NCBI GenBank assembly: GCA_052066835.1
Contig: JBQHRJ010000013.1
DNA from: UBA2821 sp902763335
GTDB taxonomy: Bacteria; Bacillota; Clostridia; Lachnospirales; Lachnospiraceae
DNA: 64,000 nt
Reading direction: 5' to 3' (one strand)
The translations under genes were made by a program, and so were the position numbers. The notes beneath the pieces were generated by a model. It ran no database searches. It worked only from the letters and a program-made list of their open reading frames with translations, and was not told where the DNA came from. This document shows, piece after piece, positions 43,594 through 51,503 of the stretch (position 1 is the stretch's first letter; every line of letters starts with the position of its first letter).

Positions 43594-43854
43594 TTAGTAC
43601 ATAATCAAAAGGCCTTTACCGTCCTTGTACAGCCCTTTTGCAATAAGGTATATGTCCAGTATCCACCCTATACCACAGGCTCCAAATGTAAACAGATACA
43701 AAAATCCGTACCCGGTATTTCCGGCATAAAAGTTGTGTACTCCAAGCCATCCAAACAAAATGCATAATACAAGTGCAACCTTTTTACTCTTCTTACTGTA
43801 ATTCGGCTGAAACCTTGATTCAGTCTCACGTTTATTGTCTAAATATTCATCCAT
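43594..43854 (-). CDS. TM2 domain-containing protein
   Basis: This 86-residue protein has two membrane helices joined by a short turn: VALVLCILFGWLGVHNFYAG and YLFTFGACGIGWILDIYLIA. The GVHNFYAG and GWILD motifs define the TM2 family, whose role is unknown. It starts at the ATG at 43854 and follows the ZIP gene by 23 bases. Confidence 0.88.
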   Translation of the reverse strand: MDEYLDNKRETESRFQPNYSKKSKKVALVLCILFGWLGVHNFYAGNTGYGFLYLFTFGACGIGWILDIYLIAKGLYKDGKGLLIMY

Positions 43855-43877
43855 AATCAATACCTGCCTTTCTCATT

Positions 43878-44654
43878 TTATCCCAATGCAACATCAAATA
43901 CCATCATCAGTATGAATCCGAGTCCAAAACCAATAGTTCCTATATTGGTATGTTCTCCCTCCGATGCTTCAGGTATCAGTTCTTCCACAACCACATACAG
44001 CATTGCTCCTGCTGCAAATGCCAGCAGATACGGCAGTACCGCATCAAGCATATGTGACGCTGCTATGGTAATAACCGCTGCTACCGGTTCGACCGCACCT
44101 GACAGTGTTCCATATATAAATGCTTTCTTCTTTCCATTTCCCTCAGCCTTTAATGGTAATGATATTATAGCACCTTCAGGGAAATTTTGTATAGCAATAC
44201 CTACCGAAAGTGCAATTGCACCTGATAATGATATCATGGTATCCCCCGACATAGCCCCGGCGAATACTACACCGACAGCCATTCCCTCCGGAATGTTATG
44301 GAGTGTAACCGCAAAGACAAGCTTTGTCGTTTTTTTTAAATTTGCCTTAATACCCTCTGACTCATCTGAACCAAGATGCATATGCGGAACAAATCTGTCC
44401 ATTGCAAGAAGCAGCAGCATACCTGAAAATATACCCACTGCTGCCGGTACAAATGCAAATTTCCCCATATCATCAGACATGTTTATGGCCGGAATAATTA
44501 ATGACCACACAGATGCCGCAACCATTACTCCAGATGCAAATCCAAGAAGACTCTTCTGCACATACGGATTTATTTCATTTTTTATGAGAAATACACAGGC
44601 AGCTCCAAGTGTTGTGCCTATAAACGGAATGAGAATTCCTATTAAAATGTTCAT
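43878..44654 (-). CDS. ZIP family divalent metal transporter (ZupT-like)
   Basis: The 258-residue protein has eight predicted helices. Metal-site motifs are HNIPEGMAVGV in helix 4 and QNFPEGAIISLPL in helix 5, with glutamate and histidine ligands as in ZupT. It likely imports zinc, iron or manganese. The cytosolic loop is short and carries few histidines (HMHLGSD). It is followed by the TM2 gene and preceded by a repeat element. Confidence 0.93.
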   Translation of the reverse strand: MNILIGILIPFIGTTLGAACVFLIKNEINPYVQKSLLGFASGVMVAASVWSLIIPAINMSDDMGKFAFVPAAVGIFSGMLLLLAMDRFVPHMHLGSDESEGIKANLKKTTKLVFAVTLHNIPEGMAVGVVFAGAMSGDTMISLSGAIALSVGIAIQNFPEGAIISLPLKAEGNGKKKAFIYGTLSGAVEPVAAVITIAASHMLDAVLPYLLAFAAGAMLYVVVEELIPEASEGEHTNIGTIGFGLGFILMMVFDVALG

Positions 44655-44687
44655 GTGTTTACACTTCCTTTCAAAGTTTATATTATT

Positions 44688-44897
44688 CAGGTACTTGCGA
44701 AACTTAACATATACTCATATACCCCTGTGCAGATTTATAGGCTGCAACGTTCGACACGTTTGCACTATCTTCGGCTGGCAACGGTACATAAGCAGCTAAA
44801 AGACACCTGCTAAGTACCGGCCGCCTCAGAATGTCACTTATGCAGCCTATAAATCTGCACAGGTAAACTACATGTTATAAAGTTTCGCAATCACCTG
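44688..44897. repeat. Palindromic repeat element, copy 2 (long form)
   Basis: A 210-base element. The outer arms are CAGGTACTTGCGAAACTT (from 44688) and its imperfect complement ending CACCTG (44897). Inside is a perfect 23-base inverted repeat (44724-44746 with 44841-44863) that includes the string shared with copy 1. The central loop contains a further stem, CGGTAC..AGCAG with CTGCT..GTACCG (about 44782-44819). The whole folds into a long rod with an internal arm. It lies between the ZIP and HAD genes and has no ORF. Confidence 0.8.
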
Positions 44898-44908
44898 ATT
44901 TCTAACAG

Positions 44909-45652
44909 TTACATCTCTAATATCCTGCTCAGCAGTTCATCCGAGAAGATGCCTTTTCCTGATAGACAGGTTGTTTTTTGGGGGACTTTGCTTTTCAGCT
45001 CATATGGTGCAAATGATATGTCTGCCGCTTTAAGCATCGGTATGTCAAATTCGCTGTCTCCTGCGGCTACTGTTTTATCCACACTAAGTGCCTTTTTAAG
45101 TCTCTTTATTCCACTGCCTTTATTAAGTTTCTGTGGAACTATGTATACTTTTGCTCCATTTGTATGGATGCTTACCATGTCGATATTAAGATGTTTTCTC
45201 AACTCAGCAGCAGTCTGTTCGGGCTCACTGCTTTTTGTGAATACGAAAAGTCTCTCGATATTGCGAATCTCAAAGTTCACATTTATGTCTTTCTCTAACA
45301 ATTCTATTCCGGCTGCAATAATTTCATCACACCCACATACAAGTTTTCTTGATTCTTTATACCAATCCGAATCAGGCTCACCATTCTTTAGAAGAATACC
45401 GCCATTACATGTAAGTGCATATTTTATATCTGATATCCCAAGATTAATACGTTTATACTGCTCCACGGTTCTGGTTGTCGTGGGAACAAATATCATCCTT
45501 TCATTTACCTCTTTTAGCATATTATATGATTTACGGGTCATAAATGATATCTGCCTTCCATCATATATTTCCACATTGACCTTATCTTCTCCTATATTAT
45601 GCTTATATGAATAAATAAGTGTATTGTCCAAATCAGAATTAAATATATACAT
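44909..45652 (-). CDS. HAD-superfamily phosphatase of the Ter-island type
   Basis: The 247-residue protein has HAD motif I SDLDNTLIYS, motif II around VPTTTRT, a C2-type cap, the lysine region KGSGIKRLKKAL and motif IV AAGDSEFDIPMLKAAD. Its arrangement matches sucrose-phosphatase-like/Cof-type HADs. HAD phosphatases are a recurrent member of predicted Ter biosynthetic modules, and this gene sits next to the island, so a phosphate-removal step there is inferred. It is bracketed by two palindromic repeats (44688-44897 and 45711-45790). No promoter was identified. Confidence 0.85.
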   Translation of the reverse strand: MYIFNSDLDNTLIYSYKHNIGEDKVNVEIYDGRQISFMTRKSYNMLKEVNERMIFVPTTTRTVEQYKRINLGISDIKYALTCNGGILLKNGEPDSDWYKESRKLVCGCDEIIAAGIELLEKDINVNFEIRNIERLFVFTKSSEPEQTAAELRKHLNIDMVSIHTNGAKVYIVPQKLNKGSGIKRLKKALSVDKTVAAGDSEFDIPMLKAADISFAPYELKSKVPQKTTCLSGKGIFSDELLSRILEM

Positions 45653-45676
45653 ACAATTCTCCTTCTAACGATTTTT

Positions 45677-45710
45677 AAGATTCAGGGGCTTTTGACACCT
45701 GAATCTTTTT
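45677..45710 (+). terminator. Plus-strand terminator-like hairpin without an obvious gene
   Basis: AAGATTCAGG (45677-45686) pairs with CCTGAATCTT (45698-45707), followed by T5 only on the plus strand. No plus-strand gene precedes it, so its role is unclear. Confidence 0.45.
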
Positions 45711-45790
45711 AAGTATTTGCGAAACTTCATGAAGCGTTGCAGTTGGTGATTTTCCACGAGTATATATATCAAAGTAGTTTCGCAAACGCA
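45711..45790. repeat. Palindromic repeat element, copy 3
   Basis: An 80-base element with TTTGCGAAACT (45716-45726) and AGTTTCGCAAA (45776-45786) as arms. The interior includes GCGTTGCAG, shared with copy 1. It is shorter and more diverged than copies 1 and 2 and directly abuts the Ca2+ ATPase terminator. Confidence 0.7.
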
Positions 45791-45824
45791 AAAAAAGTGT
45801 GATACAATATTGTACCACACTTTT
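45791..45824 (-). terminator. Terminator of the Ter/Ca2+ ATPase operon
   Basis: AAAAGTGTG (45793-45801) pairs with CACACTTTT (45816-45824), extended inward by TACAATATTGTA-type pairing. T residues follow on the minus strand. It lies 10 bases past the ATPase stop. Confidence 0.85.
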
Positions 45825-45833
45825 CAGGTTTTT

Positions 45834-48500
45834 CTACTTTTTACCCATAATTATTTTTCTCAACAAATCTACAGGTATCATTGTAAATGCAAGTAATATC
45901 ACTATTAGCCAGCCTTCTATACCAAACGGTACACAGCTGAACATTTCTCCTATCCACTTAAACAATGGGAACGGAACGAGTGCGGCATTTACTATTACTG
46001 CCTGCACGATAACGATGATTGCAAATACTTTAAGGAATCCTGTGTTTTCATTCAAACCTTTAAATATTCCGAATCTCTCATCTCTTACGTTAAATCCGTT
46101 GAACAGTGCACTGACAATGAACAGTACGAAATATCCCGTAAGAAGCTTATCATTGTTTCCGTCAAAGAATTTGTTTACAAATACAGGTGCCTTTAAGAAT
46201 ATAAAACTCATAATAGTGAGCCATCCACCCATCACAAGAATCTGTGCCATCATATTTTTACTTAAGATACTCTCATCTCTTCTTCTAGGCTTCTCGTTCA
46301 TGTATTCTTTAAGTGCCGGCTCGTTACCAAGCATCATGGCACCGAGTCCGTCCATTACAAGGTTTACAAAGAGAAGATGTGTAACCTTAAGCGGTTCCTC
46401 CACTCCGAAGAATGGTGCTATCGCACTTACAACAACTGCTGCCACATTTATAACCAGCTGGAACTTACAGAACTTCAAAATATTGTGATATATAGTTCTT
46501 CCATACCAGATGGCATCTTTGATTGATTTGAAATTGTCATCAAGTATTACAATCTTACCGGCTTCCTTAGCTGCCTCTGTACCACTTCCCATTGCAAATC
46601 CAACATCAGCTCTCTTAAGTGCCGGTGAATCGTTTACACCATCACCTGTCATACCTACAACAAGATTCATTTCCTGGCATAATCTTACCATTCTTGATTT
46701 GTCTGTAGGGAGTGCTCTGGCTATAACTCGTATGTTAGGAATGATTGCCTTAACCTCATCATCAGACATTTCATTTAACTGTGCTGAAGATATTGCCCTG
46801 TCTGACTCTTCTCTTAAAAGTCCTGCATCTTTTGCAATGGCAACTGCTGTCTCAAGTCTGTCACCTGTTATCATGACAACCTGAATGCCTGCATTCTGAA
46901 CTTCCTTAATGGCATCTTTAACTTCAAGTCGTACATCATCTCTGATTGCAACAAGACCGATTATTACAATGTCATCATTGATTTTACTCTCTACCATGTC
47001 ACTCTCAGAGTAACCAAAAGCTAAAACTCTCATTGCCTTCTCAGCAAGTCCGTCTATTTTCTTATTTAAAACATCCATATCAATGTCTTTAACATTTCCA
47101 TCTGCATCAAGATATTTTTTAGCAGATGCTAAAAGTCTCTCAGGTGCACCTTTGTAAAATGTTTTTCCTACAGCGTCAATTCTCGCCTGACTGAATTTAT
47201 TTGTTGAATTAAATCCCTGCTCTTTTGTAATGACACATTCCTTATTATCCTGAAGTGCCTTAAATGTAGCCTCACCTATAAATTTCATAAGTGCCTGGTC
47301 AGTAGGATTTCCACCGATAACTCTGTGTTCACCGTCAAACATCGACTGAGTGTTCTTACCAATAGCAAGATCCATAAGTCCTTTTATCTGACTGTGTTTT
47401 CCATACTCATCCATCGGAATCGAATTTGCATCAGCTGTAAAAAAATCCACTACTTCAAGGACACCTTTTGTTATTGTTCCTGTTTTATCACTGAACAATA
47501 TGTTAAGCGAACCGGCTGTTTCTATACCTTCTGCTTTTCTTACAAGAACATTATGGTCTAACATCTTACTTGTATTCTGCATAAGCACAAGCGATATCAT
47601 AAGTGGAAGTCCTTCCGGCACCGCACAGACAATGATAACTACTGCAAGTGATACAGCTTCAACTATTTTTGTAAGAATATTCTCTATTCCAGAGTTAAAG
47701 AATGCACTCGCACCTCCGTCTGTAGCTATAAATATAAAATATCCAAGATATAATACCGCAATAACTATGGCACCGATATATCCGAATGTTGAAATCTGCT
47801 TTGCAAGCTTTGCAAGTTTGACCTTTAATGGTGAATCCGGCTCATCTTCTTGCATTTCCTCTGCCATCTTACCCATCATAGTCTTAAGTCCGGTCTTTCT
47901 TACATCAAGAACACCCTCACCGTCAAATATTACGGCACCTCTGAAAAGCGAATAACTGTCTACAAATGTATCACCCGTAATATTTTCAGCCATCTCAACA
48001 TTTTCATCGGCAGCAGTCTTTTTACATTCCTCTGCCTCACCGTTTAATGCCGAGTTGTTTACACTTAATTTTCCTGATATAAGAATACCGTCAGCAGGCA
48101 CCTTATCACCTGACTGAAGTAAAACCTTATCTCCAACAACCACATCTTCAACATCGATAACTGTGATTATACCGTTACGGTAAACTTTACATTTATCCTT
48201 TTCTGTATTTTCTTTCAGCTCTCTGTATTTAGTATCACTGGCAACTCCTGTCTTTGCTGATACAGTTGCTACTATAATGACCGCGATGATAGTTCCCATC
48301 GGCTCATATATTTCAGCATATCCGAAGAAGAACATCACAATCATAAGAAGTGCGATTGCCAAAAGTATCTTAATCATCGGGTCACTAAAAGTTTCCTTAA
48401 ACTCCTGCCAGAAGGTGGTAGGTTCCGAATCAGGTATTTCATTTGATCCATATTTTTTTCTTGCTTCATCTACTTCTTTGTCTGTCAATCCGTTAAACAT
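45834..48500 (-). CDS. Calcium-translocating P-type ATPase (PMCA-like)
   Basis: The 888-residue pump has the phosphorylation motif SDKTGTITKG, the hinge MTGDGVNDSPALKRADVG, the M4 calcium site VCAVPEGLPL and about ten membrane helices, placing it among P2-type Ca2+ exporters. The actuator loop reads ALNGEAEECK where TGES is usual; the glutamate is kept. The ATG at 48500 has AAAGGAG 6 bases upstream. It is the last gene of the TerD-TelA operon, 11 bases after the third TerD gene. Calcium export next to Ca2+-binding TerD proteins suggests a shared signal. Confidence 0.94.
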   Translation of the reverse strand: MFNGLTDKEVDEARKKYGSNEIPDSEPTTFWQEFKETFSDPMIKILLAIALLMIVMFFFGYAEIYEPMGTIIAVIIVATVSAKTGVASDTKYRELKENTEKDKCKVYRNGIITVIDVEDVVVGDKVLLQSGDKVPADGILISGKLSVNNSALNGEAEECKKTAADENVEMAENITGDTFVDSYSLFRGAVIFDGEGVLDVRKTGLKTMMGKMAEEMQEDEPDSPLKVKLAKLAKQISTFGYIGAIVIAVLYLGYFIFIATDGGASAFFNSGIENILTKIVEAVSLAVVIIVCAVPEGLPLMISLVLMQNTSKMLDHNVLVRKAEGIETAGSLNILFSDKTGTITKGVLEVVDFFTADANSIPMDEYGKHSQIKGLMDLAIGKNTQSMFDGEHRVIGGNPTDQALMKFIGEATFKALQDNKECVITKEQGFNSTNKFSQARIDAVGKTFYKGAPERLLASAKKYLDADGNVKDIDMDVLNKKIDGLAEKAMRVLAFGYSESDMVESKINDDIVIIGLVAIRDDVRLEVKDAIKEVQNAGIQVVMITGDRLETAVAIAKDAGLLREESDRAISSAQLNEMSDDEVKAIIPNIRVIARALPTDKSRMVRLCQEMNLVVGMTGDGVNDSPALKRADVGFAMGSGTEAAKEAGKIVILDDNFKSIKDAIWYGRTIYHNILKFCKFQLVINVAAVVVSAIAPFFGVEEPLKVTHLLFVNLVMDGLGAMMLGNEPALKEYMNEKPRRRDESILSKNMMAQILVMGGWLTIMSFIFLKAPVFVNKFFDGNNDKLLTGYFVLFIVSALFNGFNVRDERFGIFKGLNENTGFLKVFAIIVIVQAVIVNAALVPFPLFKWIGEMFSCVPFGIEGWLIVILLAFTMIPVDLLRKIIMGKK

Positions 48501-48511
48501 CACTATCTCCT

Positions 48512-49096
48512 TTACACATATCTTTGGACTAATTCACCGATACCAGGGTCTGTTGTTCCCTGACCGATGGCATTGAATTTCCACTCACCGTTGTATCTGT
48601 AGATTTCACCAAATATCATGGCAGTCTTACCAGTATAATCCTCAGAAAGATTATATTTACACATTTCCTTATTTGTCTTTCCGTCAACAAGTCTGATAAA
48701 TGCATTTTCAATAAGACCAAACTGCTGTTTTCTCTGAACTGCCTGATATATATTGACTACTATCACTATTCTGTCATACTCTACCGGAACTTTTGACAAA
48801 TCTATAAGAATCTGTTCATCATCTCCATCTCCTGCTCCCGTAAGGTTATCACCCATATGGCGAACTGTTCCGCTCTTATGCGTAAGATTTCCAAAATATA
48901 TAAGGTCTGCCTTATCACAAAACTTTCCATCCTTAAGCATAATAGCTGATGCATCACAGTCTATCGGCTGTGGTCTTTTAAAAAATCCACCTGTTCTTTT
49001 TACCTCGTCCCATCCGAGTCCTACAAGCACATTTGAAAGACCTGCATTTTCCTTTGACAGACTTACTTTCTGTCCCTTTTGTAAGCTAATTGACAT
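48512..49096 (-). CDS. TerD-family protein, divergent paralogue
   Basis: The 194-residue protein aligns end to end with its two upstream neighbours. It keeps MSISLQKGQKVSLSKENAGL, VGLGWDE, the acidic HMGDNLTGAGDGDDEQI (residues 80-96) and the GEIYRYNGEWKFNAIG C-terminus. The first calcium segment reads PIDCDASA instead of DFDLDAAA, and a basic insert (KRTGGFFKRPQ) precedes it. The tail also differs (TTDPGIGELVQRYV). It may bind calcium differently or form mixed assemblies with the other two. It is third of three TerD genes in the operon. Confidence 0.92.
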   Translation of the reverse strand: MSISLQKGQKVSLSKENAGLSNVLVGLGWDEVKRTGGFFKRPQPIDCDASAIMLKDGKFCDKADLIYFGNLTHKSGTVRHMGDNLTGAGDGDDEQILIDLSKVPVEYDRIVIVVNIYQAVQRKQQFGLIENAFIRLVDGKTNKEMCKYNLSEDYTGKTAMIFGEIYRYNGEWKFNAIGQGTTDPGIGELVQRYV

Positions 49097-49109
49097 ATCT
49101 TTTTCTCCT

Positions 49110-49691
49110 TTACTCTGTTTCTACACCATAGTTTGCGCATATTGCTGCAAGTCCACCCTGATATCCGCTTCCTATGGCATTAAACTTCCATTCACCATTA
49201 TTTTTATACAATTCTCCGAAAATTACGGCTGTCTCAATTGAAAAATCTTCACCAAGATCATATCGTAATATTTCTTCTCCTGTTGCTTCATTGTATATAC
49301 GGATAAATGCATTAGACACCTGACCAAAATTCTGCCTTCTTGTCTCAGCATCATATATCGTTGTTGTGAATGCAATTTTTGAAATATTCTCAGGCACAAG
49401 TGAGAGATTTACCTTAATCTGCTCATCATCTCCATCTCCTGCTCCTGTAAGATTATCTCCCATATGTTCTACTGCCCCTGACGGATGCTTAAGATTTCCG
49501 AAAAAAACGAAATCCTCAGGCTTTGACACTTTACCTGTATCCGTCAGTAAAAATGCTGCTGCGTCCAAATCAAAATCTCCGCCTGTATCAAACTGGTTTG
49601 TGTCCCATCCAAGACCTACGACAACACTTTTAAGTCCCGGATTTCCTTTAGTAATACTTACTTTCTGTCCTTTTTGTAAACTGATAGGCAT
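49110..49691 (-). CDS. terD: TerD-family calcium-binding stress protein
   Basis: This 193-residue canonical TerD has GWDTNQFDTGGDFDLDAAAF, HMGDNLTGAGDGDDEQIKVN and the C-terminal FGELYKNNGEWKFNAIGSGY. TerD proteins bind two calcium ions with clustered aspartates and are linked to resistance to tellurite, oxidants, phage and colicins. It is the second of three paralogues, 13 bases before the divergent copy. Confidence 0.95.
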   Translation of the reverse strand: MPISLQKGQKVSITKGNPGLKSVVVGLGWDTNQFDTGGDFDLDAAAFLLTDTGKVSKPEDFVFFGNLKHPSGAVEHMGDNLTGAGDGDDEQIKVNLSLVPENISKIAFTTTIYDAETRRQNFGQVSNAFIRIYNEATGEEILRYDLGEDFSIETAVIFGELYKNNGEWKFNAIGSGYQGGLAAICANYGVETE

Positions 49692-49736
49692 ATCTTTCCT
49701 CCATTTCTATAACATTTACGCTACATTTCTAACGTG

Positions 49737-50318
49737 TTATGCTACCTCTATTCCATAATGTCCACAAAGTGCTGCAAGTCCGCCCTGGAATCCGCTTCCT
49801 ATGGCATTGAACTTCCACTCTCCTGCGTGTCTGTAAAGCTCTCCTACTACAACAGCTGTCTCGATTGAGAAATCCTCGCCAAGATCATATCTTATAATTT
49901 CCTCGCCTGTAGTTACATCCACAATTCTTATATAGGCATTTGATACCTGACCAAAGTTCTGGTTTCTCTTGTCTGCATCATAGATAGTAACTGTAAATGC
50001 TACCTTCTCAACATTTGCCGGTATCTTTGTTAAGTCTACCTGAATCTCTTCATCGTCTCCGTCACCTTCACCTGTAAGGTTGTCACCCATATGTTTTACA
50101 GACTCACTTGTATGCTCAAGGTTTCCGTAAAATATAAATTCTTTTTCTGTAGGACATTTTCCATTTGAGCCTAACATAAATGCTGCTGCATCAAGATCAA
50201 AATCCGCACCTGAATCATATGCATTTACGTCCCATCCAAGACCTACCATAATATTTTTAAGTCCCGGGTTTCCCTTTGTTAAATCTACTTTCTGTCCTTT
50301 TGATAAATTAATTGGCAT
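49737..50318 (-). CDS. terD: TerD-family calcium-binding stress protein
   Basis: This 193-residue canonical TerD has SGADFDLDAAAF (residues 36-47), GDNLTGEGDGDDEEI (78-92) and GELYRHAGEWKFNAIGSGFQ. It is highly similar to the gene at 49110, so a tandem duplication is likely. It lies 25 bases after telA. Confidence 0.95.
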   Translation of the reverse strand: MPINLSKGQKVDLTKGNPGLKNIMVGLGWDVNAYDSGADFDLDAAAFMLGSNGKCPTEKEFIFYGNLEHTSESVKHMGDNLTGEGDGDDEEIQVDLTKIPANVEKVAFTVTIYDADKRNQNFGQVSNAYIRIVDVTTGEEIIRYDLGEDFSIETAVVVGELYRHAGEWKFNAIGSGFQGGLAALCGHYGIEVA

Positions 50319-50343
50319 ATCCTTTATCCTCCTTATACATTAA

Positions 50344-51498
50344 CTATTTTGTACCGGTAGTGTTTTTCGCATTACCATACATTTTATTAAAATCAGCCTT
50401 GATGCTTTCAAGTCTTACCTTGTCAGCTTCACGCTGCTTTTTAGCATTTTCCTGAATCTGTCTTGTCTCATCTATTCCATTTACGATAGTTCTCCATGTA
50501 GTTTCAAGAGTCTCTATCTTAACCGAACTTCCTGTAGCCATCTTAGCTATCATCTTAGACTGCTCGGCCGTATTCTTTGCATTCTTGATAAGCATTTCAT
50601 TTGTCTTCTCATCAAGAGCTGACATTGCTTCTGCCTGAAGCTTCTGTCTCTTAAGCATTATTGCCTGAGCAAGTGCCTGTTTAAACACCGGAAGGGTGAT
50701 AATGAATGCTGAATTGATTTTTCTTACAAGATTCATATTACTAAACTCCATTGTTTTAATCATAGGAATCGACTGCATCGCAACATTCTCTGCTGTTCTC
50801 AGATCCTGTGTTCTCTGTTCAAGCATCATGAGTGCCTGCTGAAGTGACTGAATCTCAAACTGGATAGAGTTATCTCCTGTTGCCTCCATGTCACTCTGTC
50901 TCTGTGCAATATATGCCTCTATCTCCCTGCATCCCTGCTCACCTGCTAATATATATTTAACAAGATCATGATAATAATTCACATTTGCCTCAAATATCTG
51001 CTCGAGATTTCTGTTTGACTGCTTAATCTCTGACTCATACTTTTTAAGCTCAACATAGATTTTATCAACCTCATCACCCATGGTATGGTATTTTGCCAGT
51101 ATCTTATCAAGCTGCTTTTTAAGATTCCCAAAAAGTTTTCCAAAAAGTCCCGGTTCATCCTTTATCTCTTCAATATCAAACTGGTTCATTATCTTTGCCA
51201 GTGTGTTAAGCATCGCACTTGACTCGTCAAGCTGTTTCATGCTCATGCTGTTTAAAACAACATCCGAAGCCTTTGATATTTCCTCAGCTGTCTCAGCTCC
51301 AAATGAAACTATGGTATCAAGATTGTTAATCTCTATAGTACTTACAAGATTGTCAACCTCCTGTGAACCTACCAATTCATTCATCTGCTCTCTGTCTGCA
51401 GCAATGTCATAACTTTCTACTACTTCTACCTCATTTTTTTCCTCTGGTACAGTCACAGTAGTCTGTGCTGTACTGGTCTTACTAAAATCCAATCCCAT
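50344..51498 (-). CDS. telA: TelA-family toxic anion resistance protein
   Basis: The 384-residue helical protein matches TelA/KlaA (B. subtilis YceH type): coiled-coil helices such as LDKILAKYHTMGDEVDKIYV, AYIAQRQSDMEATGDNSIQF and a C-terminal ETLETTWRTIVNGIDETRQI. TelA proteins contribute to tellurite and other stress resistance by an unknown mechanism and regularly accompany TerD and YceG. It starts 5 bases before the YceG stop region, in tight operon spacing. Confidence 0.94.
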   Translation of the reverse strand: MGLDFSKTSTAQTTVTVPEEKNEVEVVESYDIAADREQMNELVGSQEVDNLVSTIEINNLDTIVSFGAETAEEISKASDVVLNSMSMKQLDESSAMLNTLAKIMNQFDIEEIKDEPGLFGKLFGNLKKQLDKILAKYHTMGDEVDKIYVELKKYESEIKQSNRNLEQIFEANVNYYHDLVKYILAGEQGCREIEAYIAQRQSDMEATGDNSIQFEIQSLQQALMMLEQRTQDLRTAENVAMQSIPMIKTMEFSNMNLVRKINSAFIITLPVFKQALAQAIMLKRQKLQAEAMSALDEKTNEMLIKNAKNTAEQSKMIAKMATGSSVKIETLETTWRTIVNGIDETRQIQENAKKQREADKVRLESIKADFNKMYGNAKNTTGTK

Positions 51499-51503
51499 TT
51501 TTC

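Noticed and set aside
43912..44799. 295-residue plus-strand ORF opposite the ZIP gene
   Set aside because: It is antisense to a well-supported ZIP transporter, low in complexity and without recognisable motifs.
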